Assembly: GCF_035918235.1 (NCBI RefSeq)
Contig: NZ_CP109485.1
Location: forward strand, 1,426,001 to 1,490,000
Source: Streptomyces sp. NBC_01445
GTDB lineage: Bacteria > Actinomycetota > Actinomycetes > Streptomycetales > Streptomycetaceae
Direction: 5' to 3'
DNA length: 64,000 nt
Position numbers and translations under genes: made by a program. The notes beneath the pieces were generated by a model that saw only the letters and a list, made by a program, of their open reading frames with translations, was not told the DNA's origin and searched no databases. The first letter of the stretch is position 1. Every line of letters starts with the position of its first letter. This document shows positions 8,706 to 17,289 of the stretch, piece by piece.

Positions 8706-8735
8706 TTGACGCGCGCCCTCGACGACGCCTAATCT
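8706..8735 (+). promoter_or_regulatory. Promoter of PLP decarboxylase gene
   Basis: TTGACG (8706-8711), 18-nt spacer, TAATCT (8730-8735). The shared palindrome starts 7 nt after the -10 box, where a bound repressor would cover the transcription start. Confidence 0.65.
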
Positions 8736-8741
8736 CCGAAA

Positions 8742-8760
8742 TGGGTCCGGTTGAGACCCA
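8742..8760. promoter_or_regulatory. GntR operator, site 2 (before PLP decarboxylase)
   Basis: TGGGTCCGGTTGAGACCCA followed by AAAA; arms TGGGTC/GACCCA. Same arm spacing as the site at 7737-7755. Confidence 0.75.
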
Positions 8761-8798
8761 AAAAGCAATTCTGCAGCGCGCGACAGGAGAGACGCCCC

Positions 8799-10175
8799 GT
8801 GCACTCTTACGACGAGGACCTCACTCAGCAGGTCATGGACCACCTGCTGCACCGACTCCGGCTCGACCCGCCGCCGCTCGGCCGCCTCGGAGACCACCAG
8901 GAGCTGACCCTGGCGCTCAAGGACGCGATCGGACCCGCCCCGCAGCCCCCCGCCGACGTGCTGCGCACCTACACCGACGCCCTGGAGCCCACGGTCGTCT
9001 CGTGCGACCACCCGGCGTTCCTCGCGTTCATACCCGGCGCCCCCACCAAGGCCGCCGCCCTGTTCGACATGGTGCTCTCGGCGTCATCGCTGCACGGCGT
9101 CTCCTGGCTGGAGGCGTCCGGCGCGGTCGCGGCGGAGAACCAGGTGCTGCGCCTGTTCGCCGACCTGGCGGGGCTGCCCGCCGACGCCGGCGGCTGCTTC
9201 GTCAGCGGCGGCTCCGCCGGAAACCTCTCCGCCCTCGTCGTCGCCCGCGACACCGGCCGCCACCGCCGGGGCCTGGACGAGCGCGCTCCGGTCCGGATCG
9301 CGGTCAGCGACCAGGTCCATTCCTCGGTCGGCAACACGCTGCGCATCCTCGGCGTCGAGCCCCTCGTCGTGCCCACTTCCGACCACCGCCTCACCGGCGA
9401 AGCCCTGCGCGCCGCGCTGGACGCCGCCGAGCGGGACGGCGGCGCGCCCGTCGTCGCCGCCGTCGCCACCGCGGGCACCACCAACGCCGGCATCATCGAC
9501 GACCTCGAAGGCGTCGCCGAGCAGACCCGCGCCCGTGACCTGTGGCTGCACATCGACGCCGCGTACGGCGGCGCGGCGCTCTTCGTCCCGGAGCTGCGCG
9601 AGCGCCTGCGGGGCATCGAGCACGCCGACTCGCTCGTCGTCGACCCCCACAAGTGGATGTTCGCGCCCTTCGACTGCGGCGCGCTGCTCTACCGCGATCC
9701 GAAGTCGGCCCGCGCGGTCCACACCCAGGACGCGTCCTACCTCGACGCCATCCACGGGGCGAACGGCGCCGATGACGAGACCGAGTGGAACCCGAGCGAC
9801 TACGCGTACCACCTCACGCGCCGCCCCCGCGGTCTTCCGCTGTGGTTCTCGCTCGCCGTGCACGGCACCGACGCCTACCGCGACGCCGTCGCCCGGGGCG
9901 CCGACATCGCCCGTCGCACCGCCCGCCTCGTCGAGCGGACCGAGGGCCTGGAGCTGCTGCGCGAGCCCGAGTTGACCGTGGTCCTCGTGCGCCGCACCGG
10001 CTGGCAGCCGGAGGACTACTACGCCTGGTCCAAGAGGCTGCTGGCCTCGGGGACCGCCTTCGTCACCCCGAGCGTCTGGGAGGGCGAAACGGTCGCCCGC
10101 CTCGCCTTCCTCCACCCGGACATCACCGAGGGGACCGTCCGCGCCCTCCTCGACTCACTCGTCGACGAGGGGTAG
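8799..10175 (+). CDS. Group II pyridoxal-phosphate decarboxylase (aromatic/glutamate-type)
   Basis: 458 aa from GTG 8799, with GGAG 9 nt upstream. Fold-type I PLP enzyme. The Schiff-base lysine is about residue 285 in VDPHKWMFAPFDCG, preceded by LWLHIDAAYGGAALF (Asp that pairs with the pyridine N) and the GGSAGNLSALVVARD cofactor loop. This is the DOPA/tyrosine/tryptophan/glutamate decarboxylase family (DDC-like). It would remove CO2 from an L-amino acid to give an amine. Co-regulation with an MHS transporter and GntR protein suggests an inducible amino-acid-to-amine system; the exact amino acid is not evident. Confidence 0.88.
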   Translation: MHSYDEDLTQQVMDHLLHRLRLDPPPLGRLGDHQELTLALKDAIGPAPQPPADVLRTYTDALEPTVVSCDHPAFLAFIPGAPTKAAALFDMVLSASSLHGVSWLEASGAVAAENQVLRLFADLAGLPADAGGCFVSGGSAGNLSALVVARDTGRHRRGLDERAPVRIAVSDQVHSSVGNTLRILGVEPLVVPTSDHRLTGEALRAALDAAERDGGAPVVAAVATAGTTNAGIIDDLEGVAEQTRARDLWLHIDAAYGGAALFVPELRERLRGIEHADSLVVDPHKWMFAPFDCGALLYRDPKSARAVHTQDASYLDAIHGANGADDETEWNPSDYAYHLTRRPRGLPLWFSLAVHGTDAYRDAVARGADIARRTARLVERTEGLELLREPELTVVLVRRTGWQPEDYYAWSKRLLASGTAFVTPSVWEGETVARLAFLHPDITEGTVRALLDSLVDEG

Positions 10176-10201
10176 TCCCGGCGCGGGACATCACGGCGAC
10201 G

Positions 10202-10274
10202 GGGGCCCGTCACCGTGCCGTACAGGGGTCGGCACGTGGACCGGGGCCCGTCACCGTGCCGCACAGGGGTCGGC
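10202..10274. repeat. Tandem 32-bp direct repeat in intergenic gap
   Basis: Copies at 10202-10233 and 10243-10274 differ at one base and start 41 bp apart. The first copy plus two following bases can fold a stem GTGCCG/CGGCAC (10215-10220 and 10230-10235). They lie between the convergent decarboxylase and monooxygenase stops, so a terminator role is possible. Confidence 0.75.
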
Positions 10275-10280
10275 GGCTCG

Positions 10281-11846
10281 TCAGCGCCCGGGCGTCGCCG
10301 CCTCGACCGGCTCCTTGCCCATGCGGCTGCGGGCCGCGCGGACCGTGGACGCCGGCGTGGGGGCCAGCGTCCGGTGGAGGTTGGTGCGCATGGTCGACGC
10401 GGCGTCGAGCACGTAGTTCTGCCGGACCTTCCACGGGCTGCGGTCGCCCTGCCGGGGGAACGCGTCGATGGAGCGCTTCACGTAACCGGAGGCGAGGTCG
10501 AGCAGCGGGCGCTCGTTCAGGGCGCCCGTCGGCCTGGGCTCCACGGCTGCGTAGTCGTGGCGGCGCATGTGGTTGAGCACCTTGCACACCAGCCGCGAGG
10601 TGAGGTCGGCGCGCAGCGTCCAGGAGGCGTTGGTGTAGCCGATGCACACGGCGAAGTTGGGTACGCCGGTCATCATCGCGCCGCGCCACACGAACTGCCG
10701 GTTCAGCGCAACGGGTTCACCGTCGACGCGCGGCGCGATGCCGCCGAAGGCGAGGAGCTTGAGTCCGGTCGCGGACACGATGATGTCGGCCTCCACCACG
10801 CGGCCCGACTTCAGGCGGATGCCCTCGGGGACGAAGCGGTCGATGTGGTCGGTGACGATGTCGGCGTCACCCGAGTTGAGGACCTTGAACAGGTCCGCGT
10901 CGGGCACCGCGCACAGCCGCTGGTCCCACGGGTTGTACGACGGTGTGAGGTGCTCGTCGACCAGCCGGTCGTCCTTGACGATGCGCTTGTTGAGCCCGGT
11001 GAGCACGCGCCGCGCCACCTTCGGGCTGCGCCGGCAGAACTGGTAGACGCCGATGGTGAACAGGATGTTCTTGCTGCGCACCACCCGGTGGGCCACTCCC
11101 GCGGGCAGGGCCGCGCGGATGCCGTCGGCCAGTCTGTCGCGGGAGGGCAGCGAGCTGATCCAGGTCGGGGAGCGCTGGAGCATGGTGACGTGGGCGGCGC
11201 TCTGCGCCATCGCGGGGACCAGCGTGACGGCGGTGGCCCCGCTGCCGATGACGACGACGCGCTTGCCCGCGTAGTCCAGGTCCTCGGGCCAGAACTGCGG
11301 GTGCACGACCGTGCCGGAGAACGAGTCGGCGCCCTCGAACTCGGGGGTGTGCCCCTTGTCGTAGTCGTAATAGCCCGCGCAGGAGTAGAGGAAGTCGCAG
11401 GTGACGGTGGACAGCGTACGGTGGCCGTCCTCGTCGGTGCGCTCCAGCGTCAGGGTCCAGCGCGCCGCCTCGGTCGACCAGTCGGCGGCGAGCACCTTGG
11501 TGCCGTAGCGGATCCGGCGGTCGATGCCGAACTCGGCCGCCGTCTCCTTGATGTAGCTCAGGATGGACCCGCCGTCGGCGAGCACCTTGCGGTCCCGCCA
11601 GGGCTTGAACGGGTAGCCCAGTGTGAACATGTCGGAGTCCGAGCGCACGCCCGGGTAGCGGAACAGGTCCCAGGTCCCGCCCATGGACTGCCGCGCCTCG
11701 ATGATCGCGTACGAGCGTTCCGGGCACTCGGTCCGGAGCCGGTACGCGGCGCCGACACCGGACAGGCCGGCGCCCACGATCACCACGTCGATGTGCTCGG
11801 CAGGGGCCCCGGAGCCCGCGGTGCTGGAGTCTGCGGTGTGCGTCAT
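10281..11846 (-). CDS. Flavin monooxygenase, Baeyer-Villiger type
   Basis: 521 aa from ATG 11846. The N-terminal FAD-binding Rossmann motif VGAGLSG is at about residues 24-30. The Baeyer-Villiger fingerprint F-S-G-T-V-V-H-P-Q-F-W-P (FxGxxxHxxxWP) is near residues 175-187. The second Rossmann motif GSGATA for NADPH follows. GGTWDLFRYPGVRSDSD after the first domain is also standard. It would use NADPH and O2 to oxygenate a ketone (ester or lactone formation) or a heteroatom in the cytoplasm. The gene is divergent from an AraC regulator, and the 70-bp gap contains a 21-bp-period direct repeat likely to be its control site. Confidence 0.9.
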   Translation of the reverse strand: MTHTADSSTAGSGAPAEHIDVVIVGAGLSGVGAAYRLRTECPERSYAIIEARQSMGGTWDLFRYPGVRSDSDMFTLGYPFKPWRDRKVLADGGSILSYIKETAAEFGIDRRIRYGTKVLAADWSTEAARWTLTLERTDEDGHRTLSTVTCDFLYSCAGYYDYDKGHTPEFEGADSFSGTVVHPQFWPEDLDYAGKRVVVIGSGATAVTLVPAMAQSAAHVTMLQRSPTWISSLPSRDRLADGIRAALPAGVAHRVVRSKNILFTIGVYQFCRRSPKVARRVLTGLNKRIVKDDRLVDEHLTPSYNPWDQRLCAVPDADLFKVLNSGDADIVTDHIDRFVPEGIRLKSGRVVEADIIVSATGLKLLAFGGIAPRVDGEPVALNRQFVWRGAMMTGVPNFAVCIGYTNASWTLRADLTSRLVCKVLNHMRRHDYAAVEPRPTGALNERPLLDLASGYVKRSIDAFPRQGDRSPWKVRQNYVLDAASTMRTNLHRTLAPTPASTVRAARSRMGKEPVEAATPGR

Positions 11847-11880
11847 GTTGTCCAGTGTCGGGAACCACAGCCCGCAGGAA

Positions 11881-11916
11881 TTGACCTGGGACGACAGATC
11901 TTTGACCCTGTACGAC
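11881..11916. promoter_or_regulatory. 21-bp-period direct repeat, likely AraC-type operator
   Basis: TTGACCTGGGACGAC (11881-11895) and TTGACCCTGTACGAC (11902-11916) match at 12 of 15 bases and are offset by exactly 21 bp, two helical turns. It lies 34-70 nt upstream of the monooxygenase ATG and abuts the start codon of the regulator. Confidence 0.6.
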
Positions 11917-12936
11917 ATGTCCGTGATCAGATCGGCGGGGCTGCGCGGCTTCCGCGCCACGGTGGCGGAGCTCGGCGGTGACGCCGACTCGTACGCACGG
12001 CAGGCCGGTTGCCCACCGGCCGCGCTCGACGTGGACGACCTCCTGGTGCCGGAGGAGGCGATGGCGACGGTGCTCGAACTCGCCGCCGCCGACCTCGGCT
12101 GCGCCGACCTCGGGCTGCGCATCGCCGCCCGGCAGGACCTGGGCATGCTCGGCGCCCTGGCCCTCGCCATCCAGAACTCCGACACCCTCGGCGACGCCCT
12201 GGAGTGCACGAGCCGCTACCTCTTCGTCCACGCCCGCTCGGTGAACCTCAGCCTCGAACCCGATCCGTACGGCACGCCGGGGATGGCCGCGCTGCGCTAC
12301 GGCGTGCGCGAGGGGGTGGTCGCACCGCCGCAGGGCATCGACCTCTCCCTCGGCTTCATACACCGCGCCATCGGATATCTGGTCGGCCCGTACGGACTGG
12401 GCTCCGTGGAACTTCCCCACCCCTTGCTCGCCCCGCTGTCCGTGTACGAGGACTTCTTCGGCGTACCCGTCAAGGCCGACCGCCCCGCGGCCCTGCTGCG
12501 CGTACCGCTGAGCCTGGCCAACCGGTCGCTCGGCGGCAGCAACGCGCAGTTGCGCCATCTCGCGCTCGCGTACCTCGACGAGCAGTTGCCGAAGGAGCCG
12601 GCGGACGTCGTGGGCAGCGTCCGGGCCGTCGTCGAGCAGTCGCTCGGCACGTCGTCGCCCGAGATCGGGGCCGTCGCCGGCCTGCTCAACGTCCATCCGC
12701 GGACCCTGCAACGGCGGCTGCGCGCCGCGGGCACGACGTTCGCCGAGGTCATCGACGAGGAGCGTCGCACCGCCGCCCACCGCTACCTCACCGGCACCGA
12801 CCTCCCCCTCGGCCAGGTCGCCCTGCTCCTCGGCCTCTCCGAGCAGTCGGCCCTCAACCGCTGCTGCCGGCGCTGGTGGGGCGCCACACCTCGCGCGATA
12901 CGCCTGGGCGTGCCGGGACAACCGACCGACTCGTGA
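11917..12936 (+). CDS. AraC-family regulator with arabinose-binding-like N-domain
   Basis: 339 aa from ATG 11917. The N-terminal two thirds match the AraC-type ligand domain found in OruR/ArgR-like AraC regulators (LGLRIAARQDLGMLGALALAIQNSDTLGDAL is the usual core). The C-terminal 100 residues hold two helix-turn-helix units: IGAVAGLLNVHPRTLQRRLRAAGTTF and LGQVALLLGLSEQSALNRCCRRWWGATP. No clear Shine-Dalgarno lies before the ATG because the operator-like repeat ends there, hinting at autoregulation or a leaderless mRNA. It most likely activates the divergent monooxygenase gene in response to a substrate. Confidence 0.9.
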   Translation: MSVIRSAGLRGFRATVAELGGDADSYARQAGCPPAALDVDDLLVPEEAMATVLELAAADLGCADLGLRIAARQDLGMLGALALAIQNSDTLGDALECTSRYLFVHARSVNLSLEPDPYGTPGMAALRYGVREGVVAPPQGIDLSLGFIHRAIGYLVGPYGLGSVELPHPLLAPLSVYEDFFGVPVKADRPAALLRVPLSLANRSLGGSNAQLRHLALAYLDEQLPKEPADVVGSVRAVVEQSLGTSSPEIGAVAGLLNVHPRTLQRRLRAAGTTFAEVIDEERRTAAHRYLTGTDLPLGQVALLLGLSEQSALNRCCRRWWGATPRAIRLGVPGQPTDS

Positions 12937-13065
12937 GCGGGCCTCGGACCCGACCGGCCGACGCGGGCCTTGGGCCGACTGACCCACTGCGCCACCCACC
13001 CCTACGCCGTCCCACTTATGGTGCTTTACGAGGATGATTCGGCCGTGAGGACATAGGGAGTGCGG

Positions 13066-13623
13066 ATGCGGCGTCTCACGTGGGCGCGGGCCGCACTGGC
13101 GGTGGTCCTGGGGAGCGTCCTCGTCGCCGGGCCGCAGGTATCCGCCGCCCACGCCGAGAGCCGCCGCGCGGAGTGCGGCACCGACGCGTACCCGTGCCCC
13201 GGGGTGAACTGGCTGTACGAGTACAACTTCGCCCTCGGACTGCATCCCTTCACCGCCCCGCACGACGTCCGGTCCCAGCTCACGCACCACTTCTGGCTGT
13301 TTCCCGTGAGCGGCAGCGGCTGCAGGGGTTCGGTACAGCAGGGCGATCAGTGTTCGCTGGTGGGCGGCAACCCCGTGTCCGTCGAGCGCGTCGGGAGGAC
13401 CTACTTCCAGATCACCACGCTGCCGGGACACACGCTCGGGAACGGTCTCCACATCCGGTTCTCCTTCTCACGGACGCTCGGCATGCACTTCCTGACCGTG
13501 CGCGCCTGGTACGACGAGGCGACGACGTGCACCAACGGCTGCAGTGTGCTGAGCGGGCTCGGCGCCCTGGCGGTGTGGCAGGTCCTTGCGGACACACTGA
13601 AGATCTCGGCGTTCGCCGCGTGA
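13066..13623 (+). CDS. Secreted protein of unknown function
   Basis: 185 aa from ATG 13066 with GGGAG 5 nt upstream; GTG 13060 is less likely. A classic Sec signal (RRLTWARAALAVVLGSVLVAG) with probable cleavage near AHAES is followed by a mature domain with six cysteines: CGTDAYPC, GCRGS, QCSLVGG, TTCTNGC. These are likely disulfide-bonded outside the cell. A beta-rich centre (VGRTYFQITTLPGHTLGNGLHIRFSF) is visible. I do not recognise the family. It precedes a dienelactone hydrolase-like gene on the same strand by 51 bp, but no functional link is apparent. Confidence 0.75.
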   Translation: MRRLTWARAALAVVLGSVLVAGPQVSAAHAESRRAECGTDAYPCPGVNWLYEYNFALGLHPFTAPHDVRSQLTHHFWLFPVSGSGCRGSVQQGDQCSLVGGNPVSVERVGRTYFQITTLPGHTLGNGLHIRFSFSRTLGMHFLTVRAWYDEATTCTNGCSVLSGLGALAVWQVLADTLKISAFAA

Positions 13624-13674
13624 GATCGTGGGCCACGCCCGCTCGTTGCTCACTCGAGTCCAAGGAGAAGCGTC

Positions 13675-14490
13675 GTGACCGGATCGGCACCGACCTCTGA
13701 TCTCACCGGCTGGCAGAAGGCGCCGTTCACGGGCGCCGGGCTGACCTACGACGTGTACGAGAAGGGCAGCGGGCCCGGTGTCGTACTGATCCCCGAGATC
13801 CCCGGCATCACGCCCGCCGTGCTCGGCCTCGCCGACCATCTGGTGGCGCGGGGGTTCACGGTCGCGATCCCGTCCCCGTTCGGCGAGCCGGGCCGCGAGG
13901 AGTCCGTCGGCTACGCCCTCAAGGTCCTGACCCGGCTCTGCGTCGCCTCCGAGTTCCGCGCCTTCGCGACGAACGCGCGCCGCCCGATCGCGGACTATCT
14001 GCGCGCACTGGCCCGCGATCTCGCATCGCGCACGCCGGGGCCCGGGGTCGGCGTCATCGGTATGTGCTTCACCGGAGGCTTCGCGCTCGCCGCCGCGGTG
14101 GACGACGTCGTGCTCGCGCCGGTGCTCAGCCAGCCGTCGTTGCCGTTCCCGGTCAGCGGGGCGCGGCGGGTCGACCCCGGCCTGTCCCGCGCCGAGTTCG
14201 ACACGGTGGTCAGCCGTTCCAAGGAATCCGGCCTGTGCGTGCTCGGGCTGCGCTTCAGCGAGGACAGGGCGGTACCCGCCCAGCGGTTCCGCACACTGCG
14301 CGAGCATCTCGGCGACGCGTTCGAGGTCATCGAACTGGACTCGTCGCCGGGCAACGCGGGCGGCTTCGCCAGGACCGCGCACGCGGTGCTCACCGCGGAG
14401 GTGCGCGAGGAGCCGGGCAACCCGGCGCTCGCCGCCCGCGAACGTGTCGTCTCCTTCCTGCGCGAACGGCTGGTCCCCGAAGCCTCGTAG
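13675..14490 (+). CDS. Dienelactone hydrolase family protein
   Basis: 271 aa from GTG 13675 with AAGGAG 7 nt upstream. Alpha/beta-hydrolase with the DLH nucleophile elbow G-M-C-F-T-G-G: Cys near residue 131 replaces the usual Ser. The early VVLIPEIPGI strand and oxyanion loop and the late RTAHAVL His fit a Cys-Asp-His triad. The family hydrolyses dienelactone in chlorocatechol breakdown, but many actinobacterial members act on other esters. No catechol pathway gene is nearby, so the substrate is open. Confidence 0.88.
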   Translation: MTGSAPTSDLTGWQKAPFTGAGLTYDVYEKGSGPGVVLIPEIPGITPAVLGLADHLVARGFTVAIPSPFGEPGREESVGYALKVLTRLCVASEFRAFATNARRPIADYLRALARDLASRTPGPGVGVIGMCFTGGFALAAAVDDVVLAPVLSQPSLPFPVSGARRVDPGLSRAEFDTVVSRSKESGLCVLGLRFSEDRAVPAQRFRTLREHLGDAFEVIELDSSPGNAGGFARTAHAVLTAEVREEPGNPALAARERVVSFLRERLVPEAS

Positions 14491-14585
14491 ATCCCGGGGC
14501 GGCCTGGCGCGGAGCGCAACCTTCCTGCAACGTAGCGGGGAGTTGACTGTGGCCCCGCGACACCGTTCTACGGAAGGAGCCTGCC

Positions 14586-14945
14586 GTGAGTGACGAGGCC
14601 CCGCGTGTGGAGCTGACCCCGGCGGCCGCCGATCTGCTGCGGCGGCTGCGTTCGGCCCATGGGCCCCTGATGTTCCATCAGTCCGGCGGGTGCTGCGACG
14701 GCAGCGCTCCCATGTGCTACCCGGAGGGCGAGTTCCGTACGGGCGGCAGCGATGTGCGGCTCGCGTCCCTGACCGTGGAGGGTGTCGCGGAGCCGGTCGC
14801 GTTCTGGATGTCGAAGAGCCAGTTCGAGGTGTGGAGCCACACGCGGCTGATCGTCGACGTGGTCGAGGGCCGCGGCAGTGGCTTCTCCCTGGAAGCACCC
14901 GAAGGTGTACGTTTCCTGATCCGTTCCCGGCTGGTCGGCACCTAG
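14586..14945 (+). CDS. DUF779 protein
   Basis: 119 aa from GTG 14586 behind GGAAGGAG. The family core LMFHQSGGCCDGSAPMCYP, with a Cys-Cys pair and a third Cys, is unmistakable for DUF779, followed by FRTGGSDVRLASL and an acidic middle. In many actinobacteria this small soluble protein is encoded beside an acetaldehyde/aldehyde dehydrogenase; here that dehydrogenase is absent from the window. The three Cys and one His could bind a metal, but this is inference. Confidence 0.85.
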   Translation: MSDEAPRVELTPAAADLLRRLRSAHGPLMFHQSGGCCDGSAPMCYPEGEFRTGGSDVRLASLTVEGVAEPVAFWMSKSQFEVWSHTRLIVDVVEGRGSGFSLEAPEGVRFLIRSRLVGT

Positions 14946-15019
14946 CCATCGACGTGCCCCTCCGCGTCTGATGAACTCCCTTGTGACAGGGGTGAGTTAC
15001 GCGGACAGCAGGGGGTCAC

Positions 15020-16252
15020 GTGAGACATCGCGACGGACGCTACAGATCGGCTCTCGCGGCCTGTGCCGCATTCGGCGCGCTGGCCGGCACCGTCCTCGCC
15101 GGGGCGGCACCGGCCAGTGGCGCGGAGGGCGGCGGCACTTCGATCGCCCCGGGCGTCACGTACGAGGAGTTCGACATCCCCGCGGCGAAGGGCCTGACGC
15201 ACGCGCATCTGCTGAGCGTCGATCTGCGCAACGCGCGCGTGCGGGTCGATCTGCTGCACCCGGACGCGGTCGGCGGACGGGCCACCGTCTCCTCGCTGGC
15301 CGACGAGAGCGGCGCGGTCGGCGGCGTCAACGGCGACTTCTTCAACATCACCGAGTCCCAGCACCCCGGCGTAGAGACCACCGGTGCCTCCGTCGGTCCG
15401 GCCGTCGCGAGCGGTCGGACACTCAAGGCCGCCGTACCGAACGGCCAGCGCTTCGGTCCCGCGCTCCCGCCCGGCACCACCACCGAGGACGTGCTCGGCG
15501 TGGGCGTCGACCACCGCGTCCGGCTCGACCGCATGGCCCTCGACGGCTCGGTCGGCGCTGACGGCCGACGGCTGCCGCTCGGCGGCCTCAACCAGTACGC
15601 ACTGCCCGTCGGTTCGGTCGGCGCGTTCACCTCCGACTGGGGCGCCGTGTCGCGGGTGCGCGCCACGTGCGGCACTGACACGAACCGGGCCGCGCCGTGC
15701 AGCACGGACACGTACGAGGTGACCGTGCGCCACGGCCGTGTCGTGTCATCGGCCGAGACTCCCGGCACCGGCCCCATTGCGTCCGGCACGACTGTGCTCG
15801 TCGGGCGCGAGGCGGGCGCTCAGGAGCTGCGGAAACTGTCGGCGGGCGACCGCGTCCAGATCAGGCACCGCCTGGTGCCGGCGGCGTCGCACATTCCCTA
15901 CCAGTTCGCGGTCGGCGGCTACCCCGTGCTGCGGGACGGCGCACCGCTGCCCGGCCTCGACGCGAAGACGGCCGCGGTCCGCACCGCCGCGGGCGCGACG
16001 GCAGACGGCCGCCGCCTCTTCCTCCTGGCCCTGGACGGCGCCCCGCAGTACCGCACCGGCCTGACCATCGCGGAAGTGGCGGACGCGATGCGCAAGCTGG
16101 GCGCGGACGACGCGTTCAGCCTGGACGGCGGCGGATCGTCCACCCTGGTCACGAGGGACCCTGGCGCCGCGACGACCACCGTGAGAAACCACCCGACGGA
16201 CCCCCCGGAGCGCGCCGTGGCGAACGGGATCGGGGTCTTCTCCCGACGCTGA
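15020..16252 (+). CDS. Secreted phosphodiester glycosidase (NAGPA-domain) protein
   Basis: 410 aa from GTG 15020. A Sec signal (AACAAFGALAGTVLAGAAPASGAEG) precedes a NAGPA-like domain. Typical elements are GGVNGDFFNITESQHPG near residue 100 and the C-terminal DAFSLDGGGSSTLVTR, the strongest family mark. Relatives remove GlcNAc from GlcNAc-phosphodiesters in animals; bacterial members are exported and act on cell-wall or exopolysaccharide phosphodiesters. No operon partner is evident, and it converges with galE leaving only 10 bases between the stops. Confidence 0.87.
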   Translation: MRHRDGRYRSALAACAAFGALAGTVLAGAAPASGAEGGGTSIAPGVTYEEFDIPAAKGLTHAHLLSVDLRNARVRVDLLHPDAVGGRATVSSLADESGAVGGVNGDFFNITESQHPGVETTGASVGPAVASGRTLKAAVPNGQRFGPALPPGTTTEDVLGVGVDHRVRLDRMALDGSVGADGRRLPLGGLNQYALPVGSVGAFTSDWGAVSRVRATCGTDTNRAAPCSTDTYEVTVRHGRVVSSAETPGTGPIASGTTVLVGREAGAQELRKLSAGDRVQIRHRLVPAASHIPYQFAVGGYPVLRDGAPLPGLDAKTAAVRTAAGATADGRRLFLLALDGAPQYRTGLTIAEVADAMRKLGADDAFSLDGGGSSTLVTRDPGAATTTVRNHPTDPPERAVANGIGVFSRR

Positions 16253-16262
16253 CCGCCGCGCC

Positions 16263-17258
16263 CTACCCGGCCAGGATCTCGCCCCGGAGCGCCGCCCACC
16301 GAAGGGAGTCACGGATGCCGTCGGCGACCGAGTACTGGGACTGCCACCCGAGCAGTTCCTGCGCCCGGTCGCTGCGCGTATAGGCCCCCACGACGTCACC
16401 GGGCCGGCGTGCGGTGTCGACGGAGGAGATCGGCGCGTCCGTCACGCTGTTGAAGGCGTCAAGGAGTTCACGCACGGTGGTGCCCGTGCCGGTGCCGAGG
16501 TTGACAACGGTGGACGTGGTCGCCCCGGCGAGGAGGGTGTCGAAGGTCCGCAGGGCTGCCAGATGGGCGGCGGCCAGGTCCCAGACATGCACGTAGTCCC
16601 GGATCCCGGAGCCGTCGCGGGTCGGGTAGTCGGTGCCGGTGACCCGGAACGGGACGCCGTCCTCCTGGGCCAGGATCATCTGGCCCAGGGCATGGCTGGG
16701 GCGCGGCAGTTGCAGGCCCGTGCGCATCTTGGGGTCGGCGCCGATCGGGTTGAAGTAGCGCAGGGACAGTACGCGGAGGGGCCGGGTGGCGGCGATGTCG
16801 GCGAACATCGCCTCACACACGGCCTTGGTGCGGGCATAGGGGCTCAGTGGCTCGACGGCGGACTCCTCGTCCACGGTCAGGTCGTCGTTCGCGCGGTAGA
16901 TCGAGGCGGAGGAGCTGAAGATCAGGCGGGAGCAGCCGTTGCGCAGGAGATGGCCGACGAAGTCGAGGCTCTTCCCTACGTTCGCCTCGTAGTAGCCCAC
17001 CGGATCCGCGACCGAGTCCGGCACCACGATCAGGGCCGCGCACTGGATTACCGCGTCGATGTCGGGATGCTCGGCGAAGACGCGGTCCACGAGCGTGCCG
17101 TCCGCGATGTCACCCTCGTAGAACACGCGCCCTTCGGTGAACTCCCGCCTCCCCGTCACCAGGCTGTCGAGGATGACCGGGGTGATCCCGGCGTCCAGGC
17201 AGGCCGAGGCGATCGTGCTTCCGATGAATCCGGCGCCTCCGGCGATCAATACCTTCAC
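16263..17258 (-). CDS. galE: UDP-glucose 4-epimerase
   Basis: 331 aa from GTG 17258, with GGAGGAG 6 nt upstream. Extended SDR: NAD-binding GGAGFIGS at residues 7-14, SSSASIY in the active-site region and the catalytic YARTK with Tyr near 140. The substrate region RYFNPIGADP is standard for GalE. It interconverts UDP-glucose and UDP-galactose in the cytoplasm for the Leloir pathway and for cell-wall or glycan galactose. It is a single gene here, not in a gal operon. Confidence 0.93.
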   Translation of the reverse strand: MKVLIAGGAGFIGSTIASACLDAGITPVILDSLVTGRREFTEGRVFYEGDIADGTLVDRVFAEHPDIDAVIQCAALIVVPDSVADPVGYYEANVGKSLDFVGHLLRNGCSRLIFSSSASIYRANDDLTVDEESAVEPLSPYARTKAVCEAMFADIAATRPLRVLSLRYFNPIGADPKMRTGLQLPRPSHALGQMILAQEDGVPFRVTGTDYPTRDGSGIRDYVHVWDLAAAHLAALRTFDTLLAGATTSTVVNLGTGTGTTVRELLDAFNSVTDAPISSVDTARRPGDVVGAYTRSDRAQELLGWQSQYSVADGIRDSLRWAALRGEILAG

Positions 17259-17289
17259 AGCGAGCTCCTCCGTCGACCGATGCGTTCGG

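Noticed and set aside
8648..9538. Long open frame overlapping the PLP decarboxylase on the same strand
   Set aside because: Its product is a Pro/Arg/Ala-rich string without domain features, the usual shadow of third-position GC bias. The decarboxylase frame holds all motifs.
14543..14571. TTGACT-N17-TTCTAC as a promoter for the DUF779 gene
   Set aside because: The -10 is poor (no TAxxxT), so I did not annotate it, although a promoter in this gap is likely.
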